64,000 nt of DNA from Iris pallida (taxonomy: Eukaryota > Streptophyta > Magnoliopsida > Asparagales > Iridaceae). The DNA is taken from contig JANAVB010004177.1 in NCBI GenBank assembly GCA_029216955.1, positions 1 to 64,000 on the forward strand. Direction: 5' to 3'. The notes below the pieces were generated by a model. The model was not told the DNA's origin, did no database searches, and worked only from the letters and a program-made list of their open reading frames with translations. Below, piece after piece: positions 39,659-49,911 of the stretch. A program made the translations under genes and the position numbers. The first letter of the stretch is position 1; the number at the start of each line of letters is the position of its first letter.

Positions 39659-40231
39659 CTACATCGTTATAAAAGATCTTTATTCTGTCTTCATTGTCTT
39701 TGATTTTGCTCACTTTTTTGGACTTTGCTGCCCTCTACCATTTTTAGGGCCACATATTTTTTTTCTGTGAACCCGCCACATTTGAAGAGTCCAAGTCTTT
39801 GCACTAGCTGAAGAGAGACAACGAAGAAAAAGAACATTAGCCAGTGCAAAATATGCATAATTTATTCTAAATGAGTCAATCGTCATAGCAGCAAAGAAAT
39901 AAAGAAGCAAACAAACTGAAAAAAGTGCTGGTAGAAAGGAGGAACCACCTCTTTCTTAATAGGCAGTAAAATTATAGGCAACCAAGGGGTTGCTACAAGT
40001 AGTAGACGCAAATAAACTGGAAGAAGTTTGTTTTTATCCTATTTTTTCCATTAGTTCTTAGAAATGTGAAACCAGTACAAGGATTTATTGCCATCTTGTG
40101 AAACCAGTACAGGGTTGCTACAAGTAGTAGACGCAAATATAGTTCATACATCAAAAAGAATATGGTTCATACATCAAAAGGAAGAAGAATATTAGCCAGT
40201 ATAAGGATTTGTTGCCATCTTGTTCATTTTG
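39659..40231 (-). other. Non-coding stretch of element O
   Basis: Between the Ptta-type exon and the DUF4216 segment. Two short sequences are repeated: GGTTGCTACAAGTAGTAGAC (39986 and 40114 areas) and TAAGGATTTGTTGCCATCTT-like (40078 and 40202 areas). No gene seen. Confidence 0.5.
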
Positions 40232-40702
40232 TCAAACATAAGATTTGGACTTTTCAATCAAAATTCTCTCACAATCTTCACGTAAATAAGTTGAGGGCGC
40301 TTCATCAACAACGTCAAAGGATTCAATATCTGGTACTTTGTTGCAAGTTTCAGTTGTATTAAGACAATCGATGACCTCGTCGTCATTGTCTTCATCATAA
40401 TAATTCCTTTGACGAGTTAATAAAACGATTGACCACTTATCATCCAATTGATCAGGCACATAAAATACTTGTTTTGCATGAGAGGCCAAAATAAAAGAGT
40501 CAGACCTATGGCCAGCTCTACTAAGCTCAACTAATGTGAAATCAAGTTCATCAACCTTAACACTATTTTTGCTATCAATCCAATCACACTTGAAGATGGG
40601 AATCCGAAAAGAGAAATAGCCAAGCAACCAAATCTCTTTAATAACACCGTAAAAAGTCATATATGAGATAATGGGATTGTTGTCCTTTGTGTCCCGCATC
40701 AT
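40232..40702 (-). pseudogene. DUF4216 fragment of element O
   Basis: Encodes DTKDNNPIISYMTFYGVIKE, FKCDWIDSKNSVKVDELDF, SFILASHAKQVFYV and an acidic C-terminal tail: the C-terminal domain of a CACTA TNP2-type protein. The TNP2 part that should lie at higher coordinates is absent. Just upstream (about 40685) the sequence becomes the RNase H part of gypsy element C, so the apparent first residues belong to the junction. Confidence 0.85.
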
Positions 40703-42258
40703 TGTTCTGTGCTAGTAAAGCACAAGGGAGTGTTCTATTGCCTGTATATAGAGCAGGAAGGACCTTCCGGCGACCGGGGCTACCAGAACTGGCGGATTCG
40801 ACAGGTATTCCTTAATGTCATCAAAGGCGCGTTGACATTCTTCATTCCATATAAAAGCGACATCTTTCTTCATGAGTTGTGTGAATGGTTGACATCATCC
40901 TAAGAGGTTATATATGAACCTCCTGATGTATGCTAATCTTCCCTGAAGGCCTCAGAATTCGTGGAGGTTCCTCGGTGGACTCATCTCCAAGATTGCTTTT
41001 GTCTTATCGGGGTCTATGTGAATACCCTGGGAAGTAATGACAAAACCCAAGAATTTTCTGCTAGACACGTCCAAGAAGGACTTTGTGGGGTTCATCTTCA
41101 GATTGTGCACTTGCATGAGGTCGAACACTATCCTCAAATCGTGTAAGTGATCATCCTTGGAGCGGCTTTTAACGGCGATGTCGGCAACGTAACACTCCAT
41201 CGTCTTACGCAAGTGATCTCTGAAGATAGCACTCATAGTTTGTTGATATGTAGCACCGACGTTCTTTAGGCCGAAGGGCATGATTGTGTAATAATACACG
41301 CCGATCGGTGTTCGAAATGACGTATGCTTCTCATCACCAGGAGACATTTTGATTTGATTGTATCATGAAAAGTCATCCATAAAGGACATGTGCTCGTAGC
41401 TACAGTATTATCGATCATTATGTCTGTAATCGAAAGTGGGAAGTCATCCTTAGGACACGCCGTATTCAGGTTGCGAAAGTCGATGCAAATTCGGATCTTT
41501 TCGTTCTACTTGATGACGGGTACTATATTAGCTACCTAGTCTGGGTGTTGCTCCTCGCGGATGAAGCCGCTAGCTATAAGCTTGTTTACTTCTGCTTCGA
41601 TGGAATTTATGATGTTTGGACGGAATCGTCGTTGCTGTTGTTTGACCGATTTTGCGTCTAGATGAATATTGAGCTTATGAAGTACGATCTCGGGGTTTAG
41701 CCCTGGCATGTCTTCATAGCTCCAAGAGAAGACGTCGATATATTCTCGGACGAGCTGCCACAGCGACTCCCACTCATCGTCCGTCAGGCTTTTATTGATG
41801 AAGATTGGCTTCGAGGAGGATCTGTCATCGAGTTCAACTTGCATGACCTCATCTTCAGTGGGAGGGTCTTGTAGTTCAAAGTACTTCTTCTACTTTGCAT
41901 CCAGCTGTTGGACCTATGGCTCCAATTTAAAGGATTCGAGCAGATCTTCGTCTTCTTCTTGAATGTCGACAGATGCCATATTGACAGACAGTGTTTGCCT
42001 GAATATATCCCCAATGCTATCATTAGAATCGTAAGTGGGTGATTCGGAGAGTGATAATGCCATTCATATTCCTCATCGGAGCTCTCGGGCGTTGTTGCTG
42101 GTGTAACATAACCTAGACCATGTCTGAATTGGCTGTAATAATCCTAAGGTTTTTCAGTCGGGACGGACAACTACAGAGGCGATCACCGACCGTTACCGTA
42201 GTTCAGGCCTGGGATAGTCTCCATATCGTTCCCCTGCTTTTACATGAAGTGTTTGGCT
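40686..42258 (-). pseudogene. pol: RT and partial RNase H of element C
   Basis: In order on the minus strand: the linker before RT (EWESLWQLVREYIDVFSWSY...), RT start (LIASGFIREEQHPD; stop near 41535), KIRICIDFRNLN after a frame change, then DEKHTSFRTPIGVYYYTIMP, FGLKNVGATYQQ and YVADI. The last stands in place of the catalytic YxDD, with the first Asp changed to Ala (codon at 41183-41185). RNase H begins near 40770 (GRSFLLYIQAIEHSL) and stops near LAQNNDAG at the element O junction. Frame changes and stops show it is dead. Confidence 0.82.
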
Positions 42259-42261
42259 TGG
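42259..42261. other. Left target-site duplication of CACTA-2 (TGG)
   Basis: TGG precedes CACTACTAAAAT and recurs at 49909-49911. Confidence 0.7.
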
Positions 42262-42480
42262 CACTACTAAAATCTGCTCAATTGGCGATGTAAATTTAGC
42301 GACGTTCGTAAAACGTCGCTAAATTGTGGACATTAGTGACGTATAAATGAAACATCGCTAACAGTCGCTACTAGCGATGAAAATAGCGACGTGACAACGA
42401 CGTATATTAGTTACATGAGCTAATCGTCGCGAAACGTCGCTATAACGTCGCTAATAGCGATGTAAGTATGAATGTCGCTA
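42262..42480. repeat. Left subterminal repeats of CACTA-2
   Basis: Repeated GTCGCTAA and its complement in alternating orientation, able to fold back and presumed to bind the element's TNPA-like protein. Confidence 0.85.
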
Positions 42481-42519
42481 AATTCTAATTAAATTAAATT
42501 TCCCCTCCGATTCATTTTC

Positions 42520-43090
42520 CCCCATCCATTTTACTCTCTTCCTCCGACGCTCTCACTCTCACTCTCTCCGGCGCTCTCACTCTCTCCGGCGACTCTCACT
42601 CTCTCCGGCGACTCTCACTCTCTCCGACGACTCTCTTCCGGTACGTGACTCCCTCTCTCTCTATTTTGGTTGTTGGTGGTTGGGGGTGCTGGTGGCTCGG
42701 GGGAGGGTCAGGGGGTGCGGGTGGTTGTGGGTGAGGAATGGTTGGGGGTGGCTGGGGGGGTGGGGCAGGGGGGTGAGGGCGACTGGGGGTGAGGAGGGGG
42801 AGCTGGGGGGAGGGAAGGGTTAGGGTTCGGGTTAGAGGTGTGTGTGGGGGAGGAGGGGCGGGGGGATGACGGCAGCTGGGGGGTGAGGGCGGGGGGTTGG
42901 GGGGATGAGAGGGTTATGGTAAGGGTTCGGATTAGGGTTAGGGGTGGTTGGTGGGGGAGGGGAGCAGGGGGGTGAAGGTGGACTGGGGAGGGAAAGGGGG
43001 GCTGGTGGGGGAGGGGTTAGGGATAGGGTTCGGGTTAGGGTTAGGGGTGGTGTATGGAGGGAGCGGTGCGGAGGGGGGGGACTGGGTTAG
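42520..43090 (+). promoter_or_regulatory. C/T repeat leader and G-run-rich region upstream of the CACTA-2 transposase
   Basis: 42535-42650 has repeats of CTCTCACTCTCTCCGGCGA. 42690-43085 is dominated by GGG and longer runs, with several GGGTTAGGGTTAGGGG-like blocks. It probably covers the promoter, leader and first intron. A gene-like open frame on either strand here is an artefact of base composition. Confidence 0.5.
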
Positions 43091-43436
43091 GGCCACCGAT
43101 AGTGCCGAAAAATCTGATAATTTAGTAATAATTATTTGTTTTCTGACACCGAAAAATCTGATACTCCGATTCGAAACCACGTACCGATAGTTCCGATATT
43201 TGTAACATGTAGTTTTGTTGGTTGGTTAATGTCATCGTCTATTTTTCTTGATCCCGATACTCATAGGAATGGTCCCGAGTCACGGCCGTACGTCGGGTTA
43301 GGACCTTCTTGCTGCTCGTAGGGTTGGGGGGTCTGCTGCTCGGGATGGGGACCCTAGGGGGCTCGCAGGATATATGTATGTATGTAGTATATTAGTTTTA
43401 GTTTTGAAGTATATTCATATTTACAGATATCTAGAA

Positions 43437-46400
43437 ATGGCTATATCCATGTATCTGCTAGACCATTCGTGGTTGTACAACCGCATTCGAGATGTCAGGT
43501 GCGATGTACGAGATGAATACATCGCCGGAGTAGAACAATTTCTCCAATTCGCGAAAGCGTTTCCTCAATCCATGGACGTCATGGACATTAAGTGCCCGTG
43601 TGCAAAATGTCAGAAAATAAAGTTTCAACCAGAATTGGATGTGAAGTATCACTAATACACAAAGGGTTTCCTTCCGAATTACTACCAATGGACCGCACAT
43701 GGAGAGCTTGTACCTTTAGCATTCCAAGCGGAGCCTTATGTGGAGCCTTATATGGAGCCTTATGTTGAGCCTTATGTGGAGCCTTATATGAATGTCCACA
43801 ATAGAACTGGTGTCCACAACGAGTACGTAAACATAGTCTTCGACGCTGCGGGACCTAGTTTCGATCCATACAATCGTGAAGCAGCTGAGGAGGCACCGAA
43901 TGCCGATGCCGCGAAGTTCATAGAGTTGCTGGAGAATGCAAGGACTCTTTTGTACCCTGGCTGTGAGGACCATTCACCGTTGGAGGTGATCACTCGGCTC
44001 TTGAGCATAAAGTCTGACTTTAACATGTCGCAAGAATGCTACAATAGAGTGCTCGAGTTGATTACCGATATCTTGCTTGAGGGTGCCAAGTTATCGAAAG
44101 ACTTCTACCGCTCTAAGAGGATGGTAAGATCCCTCTGGATGGGGTACGACAAGATCGATTGCTGTCAGAACGGATGCATGCTTTACTACAAAGATCACAA
44201 GGATGCAGAAGTGTACGGATTCTGTGGTGCTGATTGCTACAAGCCAACTGCTGCAGGCAAGTCTAGAAGACCGACTGCTTCAATGCACTACTTGTCTTTA
44301 ACGCCGCAGTTACAGAGGTTGTTTATGGTGAAAGAGACTGCCGAAAATATGAGTTAGCACAAGCGACAACAGACCGAAGGAGTATTGGATCACCCATCTG
44401 ATGGAGAAGCGTGGAAGCACTTCGATCGAGCATATCATAATTTTGCTTCTGATGCACGTAATGTATGGTTGGGGCTCTGCTCTGATGGTTTTACCGTATT
44501 TGGTCTTTCAGGCTCCCAATATTCATGCTGGCCGATAATCCTCACTTCGTACAACCTACCGCTTTGGATGTGCATGAAGACACCTTATATGTTCTTAACT
44601 ATTATCATCCCTGGTCCGAACAACCCGAAGTGGAACATCGACGTATACTTACAACCGTTGATAGATGAGCTGAAGCAGCTATGGGAAACAGGGGCGTACA
44701 CGTATGATGCTTCGAAAAAATAGAATTTTCAGATACGGACAGCACTAATGTGGACAATCAACGACTTTTTGGCTTATGGAATGTTAACTGGATGGAGCAC
44801 TCATGGTCGGATTTCATGTCCTTATTGCATGGACCGCACTAAGGCTTTTCGTTTGAGACACGGAGAAAAGCCATGCTTCTTTGATTGTCACCGGCAGTTT
44901 TTGGCGAAAGACCATCCGTACCATAGGAACAGAACTTCTTTTCGTGCCGGAGCTATGGAGAAGGGTGATCCACCGCCAATATGGTCCGAAGAGGACACAT
45001 GGGAGCAAGTAAAAGAAATCCCAAGTTCTATTGAAGATCCTACAACGAGCAGCCGTTACGAGGGATTTGGCGAAGATCATAACTGGACCAAAAGGAGTAT
45101 ATTCTGGGATCTGCCATATTGGAGCACAAATCTGATTAGACATAACCGTGACGTCATGTATATCGAGAAGAATGTGTTTGATAACATAATTAATACTGTA
45201 ATGGACGTCAAGAAAAAGACAAAAGATAATCAGAAGGCTAGATTGGACTTAGCCGAAATATGCAGACGCCCTACATTGCACATGATAGACAACGGGAAGG
45301 AAAAGCTTTTACGGCCTAAGGCAATCTACTCGCTGGACAAGGAGGACAAAGTGAGACTTTGTAGATGGATCCAGGACTTGAAATTTTCGGACGGATACGT
45401 CTCCAATCTAAGAAGATGTGTCGACATAAAGGAGTGTAAACTGACCGGAATGAAGAGCCACGATTGTCACGTATTCATGAAGAGGTTAATTCCTGTTGCA
45501 TTTTAGAAATTATTACCGTCGGTAGTCTGGGATCCATTTACAGAGCTTAGCATATTATTCAGAAATCTTTGTTCTTGCAAGTTGCTCGTCGATCGTTTAG
45601 AGAAGCAAGAGAAGGATATTATGGTAACACTTTGTAAACTTAAGAGAGTTTTTCCTCCTGCATTCTTTAACTCAATGGAGCATTTGTCGATTCATCTTAT
45701 CCATGAGGCTCTTGTTGCTGGACCTGTCGGTTATCGTTGGATGTACCCGTTCGAGCGACAGTTGAACCACCTTAAGAGGAAGGTGAAAAATAAGACATGG
45801 GTGGAGGGTTCTATTTGTGAAGTATATGTCCTTGATGAGATTTCAAACTTCTGTTCCATGTATTTTCAGCCTCATATTGCTACAAACAGAACAAGAGCTC
45901 CTAGAAATGACGACGGCTATGAAGTTGGTATTGAGGCAAAGCTGAAAGTATTTATTGCCTACGGAAAACTATCTGGTAAAATAAAAAAAAGATATCTAAA
46001 TGACGACGAGGTTAGCGCTGCAATGTTATATGTATTGCTCAACTGCGATGAGGAAGAAGTGGACAAGCTAGAGGGGTAAGTAAAATTATTTCGCGTGCTT
46101 CGTTGCTTCTCAATATAACTAATATACCTATGCTTCGTTGCTTTTCAGTATGTTTAAGGATGATGTAACGTCCAATAATCCGTACGCAACCGAGGAGGAA
46201 GTAGAACAACAAATGAGACTTCATTTTCCTTTTTGGTTGAGAGCATATGTACGGATATCTTCACAATTTACTTTTTTAGTACGTATATACTTGCACAGAA
46301 TAATTAAGTTAGCATCGTTTATTTGGTATTTAGGTTGATCGTCCAGAGGCAATCCTTGAGAATGAGTATATATTAAAACTCTAGCCAAGGGACCAATTTA

Positions 46401-47082
46401 TCAAGTGAAGATCTGGCCAAGTTACTGCGTAAATGGCTTCAGGTTTAAGTCAACAAATGCTCGAATAAGAGACGACTTCTTGGATTGGGATTCTACAAAG
46501 AATAGCTGTTTGTGCATAAAATCTTCAAACTACAAATATGTCGACCCAAGCAATGACTTCTTTAGTATCTTACGGGAGATTGTGGAACTGACATACAATT
46601 ATGCTATAGAACCTTGTAAGATCGTCTTGTTCAGATATGACTGGTTCGATCCTATCCAAGGTCGAGGTTGGAGAGTTGACAAACATGGTCTTGTTGACAT
46701 AAATTATCGCCGTTGATATCAAGCTTATGAGCCATTTGTTCTAGCAAGCCAGGCTCAGCTAGTTTACTTTACCAGCTATCCAAAACGAGGAGCCGGGAGA
46801 TCAGATTGGTGGGCAGTCTGTAAGACTAAAGCTCGGAATACCTTCGATGTCGACGAGATAGCTTATCAGGAAGACGAACTACCTCTTATTATAAATATTG
46901 TCAATGTGGACTCAACGAATGTTCCTTATGACATGTTTCATCAATTGAAAGAGATAGAAGTATCAGAAGAGGAAGAGGAAGTTGATAGAAGTGAAGAGGA
47001 AGAGGAAGAGGAAGACGAAGAGGAAGAGGAAGAGGAAGAGGAAGATGACTTGGAACGAGATGAATATTCAGAAGAGGATTGA
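43437..47082 (+). pseudogene. tnp2: TNP2-type transposase of CACTA-2 (Transposase_21, DUF4218, DUF4216)
   Basis: N-terminal CxxC-containing domain (WLYNRIRD...IKCPCAKC, from ATG 43437), an EPY repeat (43731-43790), then CCQNGCMLYY, GLSGSQYSCWP, WTINDFLAYG, RDVMYIEKNVF, SHDCHVFMKRLIPVA. DUF4218 (HLSIHLIHEALVAG...WMYPFER) follows, up to 46075. A 73-bp GT-AG intron (46076-46148) joins in phase to GMFKDDVTSNNPY. DUF4216 (VKIWPSYCVNGFRF...RYDWFDP...FVLASQA) ends in a long acidic tail at TGA 47080-47082. Nonsense codons: TAA 43653, TAG 44355, TAG 44721, TAG 45504, TGA 46714. There are no frameshifts up to the first intron. Homologous to CACTA-3. Confidence 0.92.
43731..43790 (+). repeat. 12-bp in-frame repeat coding for EPY units
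   Basis: Five consecutive copies of a GAGCCTTATGTG-like unit give EPYVEPYMEPYVEPYVEPYM. The same place in CACTA-3 has a single EPYV. Confidence 0.95.
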
Positions 47083-47195
47083 ATATGTTTAATTTTCAGA
47101 TGTAATATTGTTTACTTTTGTTATTTTTCAGATGTAGTATGGTTTACTTTTATTTTTTCAGATGTAGTATGGTTTACTTCTGTATTTTTTCAGAT

Positions 47196-48976
47196 ATGGC
47201 TCGATATGGATCCTTTGGTTCCGGTGCTGGTGGGAGTCGATGAGGTCGACAGTCTCTATCTACCTCTCCTTCTACTGACTCGTCATCCCCCCACACTTTA
47301 TTATACACTAGCGGTCTAGTCGCCGACAATGTCTCCATACCCGGCTCTAGCAATTCTAGGCTAGGGCCTTCTTCTTCAATGTAGCCAGTACCGTCGAATA
47401 TTCAAGAGGCCGACCCTACTACTGAGGAATAGGCCGAGGCCGAGGCCTACGCCGAGGGTGAGGGCAATGGCGAGGCCCACGCCGAGGCCGAGGGACAGGC
47501 TACGGGCATGGGCAGGGGCAGGCTGCAGCTCCTATTTGAGACAGATCCGTCGTGTCGCCCGGAGGGGGATCTGAGGTTGGAGATTTGGGCCTGTACTCGG
47601 ACCAGGCGGTAAGTAAAAATATTATTACATTTAATTTATTTAAATTTATTATAAACTTGTTTAATAAATTTTAATTTCTATTTTATAGGTATTATCCCTC
47701 CTTCGTATACCGGTTGCTGGGGACATTCCTGTGACAGAACTACGGGGGGACCCTGGATCAACTGGAGGGATGTCCCGGCCGACAAGAAGGCCTTCTGGTT
47801 TGAGCACTTCTCGGTACGTAAAAGTTTATTTCCTTTTAACATTTAGTATGTTATGTTATAACTTACGTACTTCTATGATTTTTTCAGCGGGCTTACTTCT
47901 TTCCTTCCCACCGCGTCGTTACTGTCGAGTCTATTTTTTCTAGCGTCGCCAGCAAGCTCATTAGGGACGCGATCCTCGACCAAAACGATCGTGAGCGCCG
48001 GGGAGAGCCTATTCAGGGTTGGATCTCTGCCGCCGACTGGGCGGCAATGAATCGGAGATTCGAAGAGGGAACCTACAAGGAGAAGTCCGCAAAGACCCAA
48101 ATATGGTACATATCTCGCCGTTATATGGTGGGTCACGGTCCATCATGAATTTCTTCACTCATATGGTACATATATCGCCGTATACCCATAATTAATACTT
48201 TATAGTAATATATTTCTTTCAACTTAACTGACAAATCATATAATAATTTCGTAACAGGTTGAATCGGGAGAAGACCCAAATATGGTGACCTTGTTCCTCG
48301 CCATGCACACGAAAGGGGAGCGGTTCGTAGACGACAAGGCCCGAGACACCTACGTAAGTTTTACTTAATGCTAGTTCATTAATATTAATTTTTAGTTACG
48401 TAGAAAATTCATATAGATGTTTTTTCTAGGCCGAGTTTTCAAAGTTTTACTTAATGCTAGTTCATTAATATTAATTTTTAGTGACCACGTGAGAATTCAT
48501 ATAGATGTTATTTCTAGGCCAAGTTTTTGAGGCTTAGGGAGGCCGGACCGACACGGTCAGAGTGAGCTGGTGCTAGCACTTCCCAGCAGCCCCCGGCCGC
48601 CGCAGCTCAGTCAGATGACGAGCAGTAGATAAGGGCCGTTTGTGGTATGCATAGGGGTACGTACTATGGTACGGGCTCCTATGGTACCTTCATTGCATCA
48701 CAGGCCTCTACGACCGCCACTAGTGTGCCCGGCCCCGCACAGACGTTGGAGTCGCTCCGCCACCAACAGAGTGTCGATGCATAGATCACAGCTCTGCGTG
48801 ATGAGATGCTGCAGAGGATGGTGGCGCCGCATACAGATGATTCTGCGCTTATCTCACGCTTTGAGAGGCTTGAGGAGATTACTGAGGCGCTACGACAGAT
48901 GACCCGCGCTACGCAGGAGGCTACGTAGCGGTTGGTCGAGCAGATGCACCAGTTCCAGAAGATAGCTACGAAGTGA
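47196..48976 (+). pseudogene. Ptta/En/Spm-type second gene of CACTA-2
   Basis: Exon 1 from ATG 47196 to a donor at 47609 (Ser/Gly-rich, then Glu/Ala-rich, ending DLRLEIWACTRT), with an early TGA at 47241-47243. Later segments: INWRDVPADKKAFWFEHFS (about 47755-47811), FPSHRVVTVE...WAAMNRRFEEGTYKEKSAKT (about 47889-48110), GEDPNMVTLFLAMHTKGERF (about 48265-48330), and a C-terminal coiled-coil-like stretch (ISRFERLEEITEALRQMTRA), ending at TGA 48974-48976. This arrangement (W-x-x-x-P-x-x-K...FW, then E-N-K-like, then GxxFVD) fits the Ptta transposase family. Several stops show it is inactive. Confidence 0.75.
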
Positions 48977-49485
48977 CCATCTGCTGGTATGTCGGGAGCA
49001 TCGTCTACATTCGGCGGTGCACGGGAGGACATGCTCGTCCACGTGTTGTCACTGGAGGAGTATCAGACGATCCTGGCATTGCAACGACAGTCATCTGGTG
49101 GCGCTCCTCCTCTAGGTCCGGCTCCATCACCGGGTCCAGCTCCAGCTCCAGGTGATCAGTAGTTTCATTTTTGCATTTTCGAAATGTACTATATTTTTTA
49201 CTTGTATTTGGAGATATTCACTTTGTTCGTTGAGGATATTGACTTTGTATGTATTTGAGGATATTGACTTTGTTCGTTGAGGATATTATTTTTTTTATAT
49301 TTTTTGTATATTCTGGAATGTTGAGTGTTCCACCAGGGGGTTGTGCGCGTCGGTGTTGAGTGTTCCACCAGGGGGTCGACGAACCCAGGGATTGGATTCT
49401 GTATTTTGTATTTTGGATTCTGTATTTTGGCTCAAGCTCCAGCTCCATTTGTATTCTGAATTTTTTTTTTATTTTTTTTCACCTT
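48977..49485 (+). other. 3' region of CACTA-2
   Basis: Contains two copies of GTTGAGTGTTCCACCAGGGG (about 49320 and 49355) and short direct repeats of TTGGATTCTGTATTTTG and GGATATTGACTTTGT. No gene seen. Confidence 0.5.
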
Positions 49486-49908
49486 AGCGATGTTTTTAGT
49501 GCCGTTAATATGCGTCGCTAAATTTTTGCGACGTTAATGAATGTCGCAAAAAGCGTCGCTAAATTGCTGACGTGGCAAAACGTGGCACCAAATCTGATGT
49601 CAGCACGTCGTCGCCAAAACGTCGCAAAAGTGTCGCTAAACGTCGACCACACAACAACGTCACAAATTGCGTCGCTAATTAGCGTCCACGTGAGAACGTC
49701 GCAAATAACGTCGCTAATTAGCGACGTTATCAACGTCGCTAATTAACATCGACATAGCGACGTTTTACAACGTTTTCTCGATTAGCGACACACTTTTTTT
49801 CATCGTTTCTAAAACGTCGCTGAAAACGTCGCTAATTTAGGTTAGCGACGTTTTGGCCGAGATTAACGACGTTTTGGAACGTCGTTAATCTGACAAATTT
49901 TTGTAGTA
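49486..49908. repeat. Right subterminal repeats of CACTA-2
   Basis: Dense GTCGCTAA/TTAGCGACG motifs in both orientations up to the terminus TTTTTGTAGTA. Confidence 0.88.
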
Positions 49909-49911
49909 TGG
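49909..49911. other. Right target-site duplication of CACTA-2 (TGG)
   Basis: Same three bases as 42259-42261. Confidence 0.7.

Larger units (their letters stand above)
15592..40685 (-). mobile_element. Outer CACTA element O (truncated, carries element I)
   Basis: Defined by its minus-strand genes: a DUF4216 fragment (40232-40702), then a Ptta/En/Spm transposase plus Ulp1-like gene (39658 down to 17477) whose intron holds element I. Gene order (TNP2 block, then Ptta-type gene) matches that of CACTA-2. Both ends are missing: the high-coordinate side is joined to gypsy element C near 40685 inside DUF4216, and the low-coordinate side reaches the LTR of element B without a recognisable terminal repeat. 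Confidence 0.7.
42262..49908 (+). mobile_element. CACTA-2: complete element with degraded genes
   Basis: Left end CACTACTAAAAT, right end ...ATTTTTGTAGTA. The right end, read inward, is TACTACAAAAAT, so the terminal C is changed to T. Flanked by TGG. Both subterminal regions hold many GTCGCTAA/TTAGCGAC motifs. Two plus-strand genes: TNP2-type (43437-47082) and Ptta-type (47196-48976). It sits within the gypsy element C. Confidence 0.88.

Noticed and set aside
42840..43050. Interstitial telomere repeat
   Set aside because: TTAGGG units are few, mixed with GGGTTCGGG and not the plant TTTAGGG type. Low-complexity G-rich sequence explains them.
42938..43190. Proline-rich or glycine-rich protein on either strand
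   Set aside because: It arises from the G-run tract. Codon composition simply follows base composition, and no homologue is recognisable.
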